DNA of 52,951 bases, taken from NCBI GenBank assembly GCA_029866155.1, contig JARWZW010000052.1:1-52951 (forward strand), written 5' to 3'. The notes under the pieces were generated by a model. It saw only the letters and a list, made by a program, of their open reading frames with translations, ran no database searches and was not told the origin of the DNA. Origin of the DNA: Caulobacter sp. GTDB taxonomy: Bacteria; Pseudomonadota; Alphaproteobacteria; Caulobacterales; Caulobacteraceae. Below are positions 9,191 to 17,016 of this stretch, in pieces (position 1 is the stretch's first letter; the number at the start of each line of letters is the position of its first letter). Both the position numbers and the translations under genes were made by a program.

Positions 9191-10441
9191 ATGACCGACT
9201 CTCCCGCCACCGATGGAACCCTTCGCGATCTGCTGCGGCAGCGCGACTTCGTGTTTTTCTGGTTTTCCCGCTGGACGGCTGTCCTCGGGGTGCAGATCCA
9301 GAGCGTCGCCCTGGGCTGGCATATCTACGACATCGCCCGCCGGACCATGCCGGTGAACGAGGCGGCCTTCATGGTCAGCATGATCGGGCTGGTCTCCTTC
9401 ATTCCGGTCCTGCTCCTCGCCCTCCCGGCCGGGGAGACGGCCGATCGGCACAATCGCCGCCGGATCCTGCTGGCCTGTTACGCCGTCGAGGTGTTGGTGG
9501 CGGCCCTGTTGACCCTGGCCGCCCTGTTCAGGGCCGAGACCATTCCCCTGCTTCTGGGGGCGGCCATCCTGTTCGGCTCGGCCCGGGCCTATTTCTCGCC
9601 GGCCAGCACGGCGCTTGGCCCCATGCTGGTGCCCCGGTCGCTGCTGCCCCGGGCCATCGCCTGGAATTCCCTGGCCTGGCAGACGGCCTCGGTGATCGGA
9701 CCGGCCCTGGGCGGCGCCCTGATCGCCGTGTCGCTCAGCGCCCCCTATGCGGCCGCCCTGATCCTGTATCTCATGGCCGGCGGCTGTATCCTCATGATCC
9801 GCGGCAATGCCCAGCCCCAGGTCCAGCCCGGCTCGCGCTGGACCCTGATGAAGGAGGGTCTGGCCTATGTCTGGAACAACAAGATCGTCTTCGGGGCCAT
9901 TTCCCTGGACCTGGCCGCCGTCATCCTGGGCGGCGCCACGGCCCTGTTGCCGGTCTTCGCCCGGGAGGTGCTGAAGGTCGATGCCCTGGGTTTTGGCCTG
10001 CTTCGGGCGGCCCCGGCGGTGGGGGCTGCGGTGGTGGCGGTCTATCTGGCGTGGGTTCCGTTGCGCCGCCGCGCCGGCCTGATCATGTTCCTGTCGGTGG
10101 GCCTGTTCGGGGCGGGAACCCTGGTGTTTGGCCTGTCGCAGATCTTCTGGGTCTCGGTCGCAGCCCTGGCCGTCCTGGGCGGCGCGGACATGGTCAGCGT
10201 CTATGTCCGCCAGACCCTGATCCAGCTGGCCACCCCCGACCAGATGCGCGGTCGTGTGGCGACCGTCTCGTCCCTGTTCATCGGCGCCTCCAACGAGCTG
10301 GGCGAGTTCGAGAGCGGCCTGGTCGCCCGGTTTCTGGGGCCGGTCGGGGCGGCGGTGTTCGGCGGCGTCGGGGCCCTGGCGGTCACCGGCCTCTGGGCCT
10401 GGATGTTCCCTGGCCTGCGCAAGGCCGACCGACTGGTCTGA
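9191..10441 (+). CDS. Major facilitator superfamily exporter (EntS-like)
   Basis: 416-residue inner-membrane transporter with about 12 hydrophobic segments. The loop 2-3 signature appears as GETADRHNRRRILL (about residues 81-94). The C-terminal half carries a parallel MRGRVATVSSLFIGASNELGEFESGL motif typical of the enterobactin-exporter (EntS)/MFS_3 group of drug and siderophore effluxers. The start at 9191 begins a short cytoplasmic lead MTDSPATDGTLRDLLRQRDFVFFW. No siderophore genes are nearby, so the substrate is open. Confidence 0.88.
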   Translation: MTDSPATDGTLRDLLRQRDFVFFWFSRWTAVLGVQIQSVALGWHIYDIARRTMPVNEAAFMVSMIGLVSFIPVLLLALPAGETADRHNRRRILLACYAVEVLVAALLTLAALFRAETIPLLLGAAILFGSARAYFSPASTALGPMLVPRSLLPRAIAWNSLAWQTASVIGPALGGALIAVSLSAPYAAALILYLMAGGCILMIRGNAQPQVQPGSRWTLMKEGLAYVWNNKIVFGAISLDLAAVILGGATALLPVFAREVLKVDALGFGLLRAAPAVGAAVVAVYLAWVPLRRRAGLIMFLSVGLFGAGTLVFGLSQIFWVSVAALAVLGGADMVSVYVRQTLIQLATPDQMRGRVATVSSLFIGASNELGEFESGLVARFLGPVGAAVFGGVGALAVTGLWAWMFPGLRKADRLV

Positions 10442-10507
10442 GGTCTTGCCTAACCCTGCGTCGCAGTCCTAGACGACTAGCCAACAGTTCTGGAGGAGAC
10501 GCAGATC

Positions 10508-11425
10508 ATGGGCGTGCTTGAAGGCAAGGTTGTCATCGTCACTGGCGGGGCCGGCGGTATCGGCAAGGAATGTGCGCTGCTGGCGGCCCGTGAAGGCGCC
10601 AAGGTGCTGGTCAATGACCTGGGCGGTTCGGTCGCCGGTGGTGACGAGGGCTCGGCCGGTCCGGCCCAGCAGACTGCCGACGAGATCACGGCGGCCGGCG
10701 GCGAGGCCGTGGCCAATTCCGAGAGCGTCGCCAGCATGACGGCGGTCCGGAACATGGTGGAACAGGCGAAGGACACCTTCGGCGGCCTGCATGCCATCAT
10801 CAATCCGGCGGGCATCCTGCGGGACAAGATGTTCCACAAGATGAGCGAGGAGGACTGGGACAAGGTCATCGAGGTGCATCTGCGCGGCGCCTTCAATGTC
10901 TCCCGCGCCGCCGTCGAGCTGTTCCGCGACCAGCAGGAAGGCAGCTTCGTCCATTTCACTTCCACCTCGGGCCTTATCGGCAATATCGGCCAGGCCAACT
11001 ACGCCGCCGCCAAGCTGGGGGTCATGGGCCTGTCGCGCATCCTGGCCATGGAAGGGGCGTTGAAGAATGTGCGCTCCAACATCATCGCGCCGTTTGCCTG
11101 GACCCGGATGATCGCCACCATCCCGGTGACCGACGAGGCCAGCGCCCAGCGGGTGGGCCGGATGAAGAACGCCATGCGGGCCGACCAGGTCGCCCAGCTG
11201 GCCATCGCCCTGGCCTCGCCCGAAGCGAAGGACGTCTCCGGACAGATCTTCGCCGTGCGCGGCAATGAGGTGGTGCTGTTCGATCAGCCCCGTCCGGTTC
11301 GCAACATGGCCAATACCGAAGGCTGGACGCCGCGGTCCCTGCTCGACGTGGCCCTGCCGGCCATGAAGAACAGCTTCTTCGACACCGGCGCCACCGCCAG
11401 TGTCTTCCCCTACGATCCTATCTGA
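10508..11425 (+). CDS. Short-chain dehydrogenase, 3-hydroxyacyl-CoA/17-beta-HSD4-like
   Basis: NAD(P)-dependent oxidoreductase, 305 residues. Cofactor motif TGGAGGIG is at residues 12-19 and the catalytic YAAAK at 165-169. The usual NNAG reads NPAG here. The long insert after the first beta-alpha unit (NDLGGSVAGGDEGSAGPAQQTADEI) is typical of the peroxisomal multifunctional-enzyme (HSD17B4/FOX2) type that oxidises 3-hydroxyacyl-CoA or steroid side-chain intermediates. The C-terminal 50 residues extend beyond the core. The thiolase gene that follows on the same strand supports a beta-oxidation-like role. ATG 10508 follows GGAGGAG (10492-10498). Confidence 0.88.
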   Translation: MGVLEGKVVIVTGGAGGIGKECALLAAREGAKVLVNDLGGSVAGGDEGSAGPAQQTADEITAAGGEAVANSESVASMTAVRNMVEQAKDTFGGLHAIINPAGILRDKMFHKMSEEDWDKVIEVHLRGAFNVSRAAVELFRDQQEGSFVHFTSTSGLIGNIGQANYAAAKLGVMGLSRILAMEGALKNVRSNIIAPFAWTRMIATIPVTDEASAQRVGRMKNAMRADQVAQLAIALASPEAKDVSGQIFAVRGNEVVLFDQPRPVRNMANTEGWTPRSLLDVALPAMKNSFFDTGATASVFPYDPI

Positions 11426-11440
11426 TCCGACCTGATGCGG

Positions 11441-11578
11441 CTCTCCCTCCCCGTCACGGAGAGGGAGAGGCTGCAAGGCGGCCGAAGGGTGGGGATGTCC
11501 TTGTTCCCTTCATCTTGATCGCGGGGACGTTCCGTTCCCCACCCGGCCCTTCGGGCCACCCTCTCCTTGAAGGGGAGG
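11441..11578. repeat. Palindromic intergenic element before the thiolase gene
   Basis: The gap between dehydrogenase and thiolase is almost filled by nested inverted repeats: CTCTCCCT (11441-11448) with AGGGAGAG (11462-11469), GGGTGGGGA (11487-11495) with TCCCCACCC (11536-11544), and a CTCC..GGGGAG hairpin at the right end. This is the style of alphaproteobacterial REP/RIME-like elements. Folded in mRNA it may separate expression of the two genes. Confidence 0.7.
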
Positions 11579-11606
11579 AATGATGTTCCAGCTGGAGTTC
11601 CCGCCC

Positions 11607-12803
11607 ATGCGACGCGCCGCCATTGTCAGCCCCATCCGCACCGCCGTCGGCAAGTTCCAGGGCGCCCTGTCCAGCATCACCGCCGGCGACCTGGGCGCCG
11701 TGGTCATCAAGGCCCTTATGGAGCGGACCGGCATCGATCCCGAACGGATCGATGATGTCACCTTCAGCCAGGGCTATCCCAATGGCGAGGCGCCCTGCAT
11801 CGCACGCTGGTCGCTTCTGGCGGCGGGTCTGCCGCTTTCCATTCCGGGCGTCTCCATGGACCGGCGCTGCGGCAGCGGCCTGCAGGCGGTGATCGACGCG
11901 GCCATGCGGATCCAGACCGGAGCGGCCGATGTGGTCCTGGCCGGCGGGGTCGAGAGCATGAGCAATGTCGAATACTATTCCACCGACATGCGGAACGGGG
12001 CCCGGGCCGGATCGGTGACCATGCATGACCGCCTGGCCCGCGGCCGGGTGATGAGCCAGCCGGTGGAGCGTTTCGGGGTGATCAGCGGCATGATCGAGAC
12101 CGCCGACAATCTGGCCCGGGACTATGGCATCACCCGCGAGGAGAGCGACGCCTATGCGGTGATGAGCCACCAGCGGGCCGTGGCCGCCTGGAACGCCGGG
12201 ACATTCGCCGACGAGCTGGTCCCGGTGTCGGTCAAGCAGAAGAAGGGTGATCCCCTGGTCTTTGACCGCGACGAAGGGCCCCGCGCCGACGCCAGCATGG
12301 AGACCCTTGGCCGGCTGCGCGCCATCGAGAAGGACGGGGTGGTCACGGCCGGCAACGCCAGCCAGCAGAACGACGCCGGCGCCGCCTGCCTCGTGGTGGC
12401 CGAAGACAAGCTTGAGGAGCTGGGCCTTGAGCCCATGGGCTTCTTCCACAGCTGGGCCGCCGCCGGCTGCGATCCCTCCCGCATGGGCATCGGCCCGGTT
12501 CCGGCCGTCGAGCGCCTGTTCGCCCGTAATGGCCTCGGCTGGAATGACATCGACCTGGTCGAACTGAACGAGGCCTTCGCGCCCCAGGTTCTCGCGGTGC
12601 TCAAGGGCTGGGGCTGGGACGACCGCGACAAACTGAACGTCAATGGCGGCGGCATCAGCCTGGGTCACCCCATCGGCGCCACCGGCGGCCGCATCCTGGC
12701 CAACCTGCTGCGGGAGCTGAAGCGCCGCGACGGCCGCTATGGCCTGGAGACCATGTGCATCGGCGGCGGCCAGGGCATTGCGGCGATCTTCGAGGCCGCC
12801 TGA
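11607..12803 (+). CDS. Acetyl-CoA C-acyltransferase (thiolase)
   Basis: Cleaves 3-ketoacyl-CoA with CoA, or condenses two acyl-CoAs, in fatty-acid or steroid side-chain metabolism; cytoplasmic. 398 residues from ATG 11607. The nucleophile Cys88 lies in DRRCGSGLQ, the catalytic His at about 354 in GHPIGATGG, and the second Cys at about 384 in CIGGGQG. ATGs at 11580 and 11583 are in frame but sit directly on the AGGGGAGGA at the repeat's edge; GGAG at 11593-11596 spaces better for 11607, where family proteins begin (RRAAIVSPIRTAVG). Probably works with the preceding dehydrogenase. Confidence 0.93.
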   Translation: MRRAAIVSPIRTAVGKFQGALSSITAGDLGAVVIKALMERTGIDPERIDDVTFSQGYPNGEAPCIARWSLLAAGLPLSIPGVSMDRRCGSGLQAVIDAAMRIQTGAADVVLAGGVESMSNVEYYSTDMRNGARAGSVTMHDRLARGRVMSQPVERFGVISGMIETADNLARDYGITREESDAYAVMSHQRAVAAWNAGTFADELVPVSVKQKKGDPLVFDRDEGPRADASMETLGRLRAIEKDGVVTAGNASQQNDAGAACLVVAEDKLEELGLEPMGFFHSWAAAGCDPSRMGIGPVPAVERLFARNGLGWNDIDLVELNEAFAPQVLAVLKGWGWDDRDKLNVNGGGISLGHPIGATGGRILANLLRELKRRDGRYGLETMCIGGGQGIAAIFEAA

Positions 12804-12833
12804 TCGATCCGCTACCGGACAAGGTTGGCGACG

Positions 12834-13874
12834 TCAGATGGCCGCCAGCCGATACATCCGCTTTTCCGGGACATAGACCCGTCCGGCGATCTGGTCGGCC
12901 AGTTGGCCGGTCAGCGCTGCCGCCACATCGTCCAGCACCCGGCCTGACTGGTTGAAGTAGCAGTGATGGTTGGCGTCGCCCGCCCAGGCGCCGTCGCCGG
13001 CGTCGCTGAAGGCCGCAGCGTCGACCAGATTGATCCGTTTGGGGATCAGGTCGATCAGTCGCGGGCCGTCGGAACCCAGGCGGTCCGGCTGGTTCTTGGT
13101 GATGTCCGAGGCCAGAAGGGCGCGGTCCAGCCTTGAGAAATAGACCGTCACGCCCCGGGCGATCCGCGGCAGCAGGGCCAGCTTGTGGTCATGTTCGAAG
13201 CCGTCCTCGTCCTCGTCGGGCGCGGCCATGATGATCTGGTCACACAGGCGGGACAGGTTGTTGGTTCCCCGGCCGATCACATATTGCAGGGCGTGGCGCA
13301 GCAGGTAGTTGCCCATGGAATGGGCCACCACATGGATCCGCTGCTGGCAGAGGTCGGCCGGCGAGAGGGCGTCGATATAGTCCTTCACCCGGACAAAGGC
13401 GCGGCCAAGCGCCGGGCCAGACGCCTTGGCGTCCTCGCGGTCGCGGAAATAGGAGACAAAGGGCAAAGCCTCCCCGTCCGAAGGCCAGGTGAAGACCACC
13501 AGGTTCACATCCAGGCCCCGCTGCGCCAGTCCGCGTTTCAGCCTGGCGCCCGAGATCAAGGCTTCCTCGAATGTGGTGTTGAAGCCATGGACGAACATCA
13601 CCGTGTCGCGCTGGCGGTCCATCATCTGGCGATAGACATTTGACAGGAAGGGCGTCGAGCCCTTGACGGCAAAGCTGCCGTCGCCCGGGTCCCGGCGTTC
13701 CTCATAGACGGTAACCGCCCTGACCCTGAGGCTGGCGCCACCGTCCAGCACAGTGGCGCGGCCATATCTCAGGCCGGCCGAGGCATCCGGATTGAAACTG
13801 TTGCCGAAGGTCGGTCCACCCGCACGGCTGACCAGGTTGCGGTTGGTCAGGAAGAAAAGCTCAATATCGGCCAT
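12834..13874 (-). CDS. Alpha/beta hydrolase of the DUF900 type
   Basis: 346-residue predicted esterase or lipase-like hydrolase. VHGFN (95-99) gives the oxyanion-hole region and AHSMGN (184-189) the nucleophile elbow with Ser186. Acid and His partners are likely in the APDEDED and DANHHCYF stretches. There is no signal peptide, so it is cytoplasmic or leaves by another route. DUF900 proteins are a known family without an assigned substrate. It is convergent with the thiolase gene (30 bases between stops). Confidence 0.85.
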   Translation of the reverse strand: MADIELFFLTNRNLVSRAGGPTFGNSFNPDASAGLRYGRATVLDGGASLRVRAVTVYEERRDPGDGSFAVKGSTPFLSNVYRQMMDRQRDTVMFVHGFNTTFEEALISGARLKRGLAQRGLDVNLVVFTWPSDGEALPFVSYFRDREDAKASGPALGRAFVRVKDYIDALSPADLCQQRIHVVAHSMGNYLLRHALQYVIGRGTNNLSRLCDQIIMAAPDEDEDGFEHDHKLALLPRIARGVTVYFSRLDRALLASDITKNQPDRLGSDGPRLIDLIPKRINLVDAAAFSDAGDGAWAGDANHHCYFNQSGRVLDDVAAALTGQLADQIAGRVYVPEKRMYRLAAI

Positions 13875-13970
13875 GTCGCGCTCCGGTCAGCAGAAGTCTG
13901 CTCGCGGGCTGCGATAAAATCAATCAAGAGGTGTTGTGACTAAAAATACGCCTGAGCGGCAGGGCGCGAA

Positions 13971-14273
13971 TCAGCCGCCTTCCGCACCGCCAACCCTGTT
14001 CACCGAGCCGTTGCGGCGGGACAGTTCGTCCAGTTGTTCCTTGGAAGCCGCCGTCTGGGCGGCCCATTCTTCCTCGGTCTTGCAGATCTTCTTGGTCGGC
14101 AGCCGGCTACCGGTGATGACCAGGGTCTTGCAGATCCTGCCGTCGGCGCCGAGCGTCTTCCTGCCGTCGGTGGCGTAAACGCCTGCCTTGTCGGTGATTG
14201 TGGTGACCTGGGCCAGGGCCATGACTGGCGTCAGGGCGGCGGCCAGCACGGCCAAAGTGAACAGCGACTTCAT
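13971..14273 (-). CDS. Small secreted protein with repeated ICKT motif
   Basis: 100 residues from ATG 14273. A longer frame begins at 14303, but the second ATG directly starts a signal peptide (MKSLFTLAVLAAALTPVMALAQ, cleavage near residue 22). The mature part carries two copies of ICKT flanking TGSRLPTKK, then an acidic/polar helix (EEEWAAQTAASKEQLDEL). Two cysteines spaced about 20 apart could form one disulfide. Similar small exported TGSRL-containing proteins occur in Caulobacterales and Sphingomonadales as uncharacterised families (recalled, not searched). Function unknown. Confidence 0.65.
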   Translation of the reverse strand: MKSLFTLAVLAAALTPVMALAQVTTITDKAGVYATDGRKTLGADGRICKTLVITGSRLPTKKICKTEEEWAAQTAASKEQLDELSRRNGSVNRVGGAEGG

Positions 14274-14339
14274 GTTGCGCCTCGGAGATCTGTCCAGGGA
14301 CACTGCGGCAAGTTTACCCGCCCTGCAAGTCCAGGGAGA

Positions 14340-15212
14340 TCAGCCGATTCTTACCCCCGGAGGCGGCGGCATGTCCTCAGGCACGAAGAAGTCCGGCATC
14401 AGCGGACGGGTCGGGTCGACGCGGTAGGGCTCGAAGTCCCTCACGCCCTCTGCATAGAGGAAGCTGTCATCGATCAGGAACTGGCCGGTGAAGTCCCGGG
14501 CCGGCTTGCAGAAGATGGCATGGGCGGCGTCGGCCATGATCTCGGGCGTCCGGCACATCCTCATGCCGTCATCCCCGGCCAGGGCAAACTGGATGGCCGC
14601 CGTAGCGATCCCCGTGCGCGGCCAGAGGGCGTTGAAGGCGATGCCGGCCCCGCTGTACTCATCGGCCATGCCCAGCATGCAGAGGCTCATGCCGTACTTG
14701 GCCATGGAATAGGCGACATGCCGGCCAAACCAGTGGGGCGCCAGGTCCAGCGGCGGCGACAGGGCCAGGACATGGGGATTGGCCGCCCGTTTCAGGTGCG
14801 GGATACAGGCCTTGGAGACCAGGAAGGTACCCCGGGCATTGACCTGATGCATCAGGTCGTAGCGCTTCATGTCGGTGGCCTCGGTCCCGGTCAGCTGGAT
14901 GGCCGAGGCGTTGTTGACGCAGATATCGATACCGCCAAAGGCCGCCGCTGTGCGCTCGACCGCCTCCAGCACCGAGGCCTCGTCCCGAACATCGACCACC
15001 AGGGGCAGGGCCTTGCCGCCCGCCGCCTCGATCTCCTCGGCCGCCGAATAGATGGTTCCAGGCAGGTGTTTGTGGGGTTCGGCTGTCTTGGCCGCCACGG
15101 CGATATTGGCGCCGTCCCTGGCCGCCCGCAGGGCGATGGCCAGGCCGATACCCCGGCTGGCGCCGGTGATGAACAGGGTCTTGCCGGCGAGGGACATGGC
15201 GGGCTGGGACAT
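14340..15212 (-). CDS. Short-chain dehydrogenase, HSDL2-like
   Basis: 290-residue NAD(P)-dependent oxidoreductase. Glycine-rich TGASRGIG lies near residues 16-23, NNAS replaces the usual NNAG, and the catalytic YSMAK is present in FGRHVAYSMAKYGM. The AAKTAEPHKHLPGTIYSAAEEIEAAGGKALP segment is a hallmark of the hydroxysteroid dehydrogenase-like 2 group. An internal ATG at 15197 (MSLAGK) is a possible alternative start. It is divergent from the toxin-antitoxin pair; its 5' end lies only 60 bases from the antitoxin start. Substrate not known, probably lipid. Confidence 0.88.
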   Translation of the reverse strand: MSQPAMSLAGKTLFITGASRGIGLAIALRAARDGANIAVAAKTAEPHKHLPGTIYSAAEEIEAAGGKALPLVVDVRDEASVLEAVERTAAAFGGIDICVNNASAIQLTGTEATDMKRYDLMHQVNARGTFLVSKACIPHLKRAANPHVLALSPPLDLAPHWFGRHVAYSMAKYGMSLCMLGMADEYSGAGIAFNALWPRTGIATAAIQFALAGDDGMRMCRTPEIMADAAHAIFCKPARDFTGQFLIDDSFLYAEGVRDFEPYRVDPTRPLMPDFFVPEDMPPPPGVRIG

Positions 15213-15236
15213 GGCGTTTGGCCTTCATTTGGGCTA

Positions 15237-15256
15237 GGTATTACTGACGGTATTAC
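15237..15256 (+). promoter_or_regulatory. Direct repeat upstream of the antitoxin gene (possible operator)
   Basis: GGTATTAC occurs twice, at 15237-15244 and 15249-15256, spaced by TGAC, ending 16 bases before the AbrB-type antitoxin ATG. A 12-base period places both copies on nearly one face of DNA. Toxin-antitoxin operons are usually autoregulated through short repeats at the promoter, so this is a candidate operator; the AT-rich repeats may also supply the -10 box. Confidence 0.4.
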
Positions 15257-15272
15257 ATCGGGACCGGTGACA

Positions 15273-15560
15273 ATGCGAGTGACGACAAAGGGCCAGGTGA
15301 CCATTCCGCTGGAGATCAGGCGGGAACTCGGCGTCAGCGCGGGCGACGATGTCGAGTTTGTCCGGGACGGCGCCTCGGTCGTTGTCCGAAAAGCTATGCC
15401 CGAGGCAGAATCGGCTGACGCCCTGCGCCGGCGCATCGAGACCTGGCTGGACCGTTTCACCGGCAGCGCTGACGCCGATGCAACGACGGACGGCATCCTG
15501 GACGTGACCCGCGGAGGGGAACGCCGGACGTCCGATCCTGCGCTGTCCGACAATGGCTGA
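15273..15560 (+). CDS. AbrB/MazE-type antitoxin
   Basis: 95 residues. The first 45 (MRVTTKGQVTIPLEIRRELGVSAGDDVEFVRDG) are a textbook AbrB/SpoVT swapped-hairpin DNA-binding domain. The rest is a charged tail that should wrap the toxin. The frame is open far upstream only as a shadow. ATG 15273 is chosen because the domain begins there; an in-frame GTG two codons earlier is possible. It overlaps the PIN gene by eight bases. Expected to bind its own promoter and neutralise the PIN RNase. Confidence 0.85.
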   Translation: MRVTTKGQVTIPLEIRRELGVSAGDDVEFVRDGASVVVRKAMPEAESADALRRRIETWLDRFTGSADADATTDGILDVTRGGERRTSDPALSDNG

Positions 15561-15963
15561 GGTTCTTGCGGACAGCTCCATCCTGATCGATCTGGCGACC
15601 AGCGATCCTGTCTGGTCGCCCTGGTCACGTCAGAAACTGCTCGAGGCCCGGTTGGCCGGTCCGGTGCTTATCAACCAGATCGTCTATGCCGAATGCCTGA
15701 TGGCCTTTCGGCGATCGGGCCAGACGATGCTGGAGGACGAATCGATCATCACGCGACGGGATCTGCCATGGCGCGCAGCGGAAATCGCCGCTGGCGCCTG
15801 TGCTGACTATCGCCAGCGCGGTGGAACCCGGGAAACGATTCTGCCGGACTTCCTGATCGGCGCCCATGCCGAGGTCGAAGGTCTGACCCTGCTGACCCGC
15901 GATCCCCGCCGCATAAGGGCGGCCTTCCCGGGGGTGGAGGTGATCACCCCCGGGGCAGCCTGA
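15553..15963 (+). CDS. PIN-domain toxin (VapC-like ribonuclease)
   Basis: 136 residues. PIN-domain acidic residues are visible as Asp7 in LADSSILID, Glu47 in YAECLM, Asp99 in LPDFLIGAHA and Asp117 in LLTRDPRR, a complete Mg-binding set, so the nuclease is probably active. It overlaps the antitoxin by eight bases, the usual layout for a VapBC pair. Likely an RNA endonuclease held inactive by the antitoxin. Target RNA unknown. Confidence 0.86.
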   Translation: MAEVLADSSILIDLATSDPVWSPWSRQKLLEARLAGPVLINQIVYAECLMAFRRSGQTMLEDESIITRRDLPWRAAEIAAGACADYRQRGGTRETILPDFLIGAHAEVEGLTLLTRDPRRIRAAFPGVEVITPGAA

Positions 15964-15969
15964 GGGAGT

Positions 15970-16935
15970 CTAGCCGACCCCGGTCGTCTCGACCGACAGG
16001 GCCCAGAGCCGGTCGGCGCTTTCGGGGTCCAGGGCATGGGGCAGGACCCCCGCCCAGGGCATGGCTTCGGTCCAGGGACCGGCCTGGGCGCAGTCTTCCA
16101 GATAGAGGCCGCCGATGCCTTCCAGCTCGGCCCCGACCGCCGCCCAGACGCTGGTGCTGGCGCCCTGTTCGGTGGTCTTGAAGCCGTCGCGAACCTTGCC
16201 GTTGTCGTCGATCCAGCCCATGGCCTTCTGCTCCTCGAGGGGCAGGTGGCGCTGAAGCGGGGTCATGATCCCGCCGGGCATGACGGCGTTGGCGGTGATG
16301 CCGCGATCCTTGAACCGCTTGTGGAAGCCCACCGCGAACAGGGCGTTGGCCGTCTTGGCCTGGCCATAGCTTTCCCACTTGTCATAGGGGCCATTGCGGA
16401 AATGGGGGTCGTCCCAGCGGATGCCCGACCGCCGATGGCCGATGGACGACAGGGAGACAAGCCGCGAGGTCTTGCCGCTGACCTTGGCGCCGGCTTCCAG
16501 GGCCGCCGCCAGGGGAACGGTCATCAGGTAATGGCCGAAGTGATTGGTGCCGATCTGCATCTCCAGACCGTCCTTGGTATAGTCCAGCGGACAGGCCATG
16601 ACGGCGGCGTTGTTGATCAGGATGTTCAGCGGCCGGTCGCCCCAGCGCTCGGTAAAGGCGCGGATGGAGGCGAAGTCCGACAGGTCCAGCATCGACCAGC
16701 TGGCCTTGCCCGGCGCCCCGGCATTGATGTCGGCCACGGCCGCCTCGGCCAGGTCCGGCTTGCGGGCGGCGATGACGACCTCTGCGCCCGCCAGGGCCAG
16801 GGCCCGGGCAGTTTCGATCCCGATGCCGGTGGCGGCGCCGGTGACGATGGCCGTCATGCCGGAGAGGTCATGGCCCTCCGTGACCTGCCTTGCGGGGGTA
16901 AAGGGCCCGAAGGCCGAGGTGATGCGCGTGGTCAT
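15970..16935 (-). CDS. Short-chain dehydrogenase, retinol/protochlorophyllide reductase-like
   Basis: 321-residue oxidoreductase. Cofactor loop TGAATGIG is near residues 33-40, then NNAAVMACP (NNAG variant), SSIGH with the catalytic Ser, and YGQAK as the active-site Tyr/Lys. The layout (GTNHFGHYLMT, then TANALFAVGFHKRFKDRGITANAVMPGGIMT) is that of the RDH/POR-like group often annotated as retinol dehydrogenases. The stop lies seven bases from the PIN gene stop (convergent). Substrate unknown. Confidence 0.87.
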   Translation of the reverse strand: MTTRITSAFGPFTPARQVTEGHDLSGMTAIVTGAATGIGIETARALALAGAEVVIAARKPDLAEAAVADINAGAPGKASWSMLDLSDFASIRAFTERWGDRPLNILINNAAVMACPLDYTKDGLEMQIGTNHFGHYLMTVPLAAALEAGAKVSGKTSRLVSLSSIGHRRSGIRWDDPHFRNGPYDKWESYGQAKTANALFAVGFHKRFKDRGITANAVMPGGIMTPLQRHLPLEEQKAMGWIDDNGKVRDGFKTTEQGASTSVWAAVGAELEGIGGLYLEDCAQAGPWTEAMPWAGVLPHALDPESADRLWALSVETTGVG

Positions 16936-17016
16936 GGAAATATCCTCCCTGTCGATCGTTCTTGGGCGACCTTGTTCAAGTCTTGAGTCGGGGCGGGTCG
17001 AGCACCGGGCCCGCGG

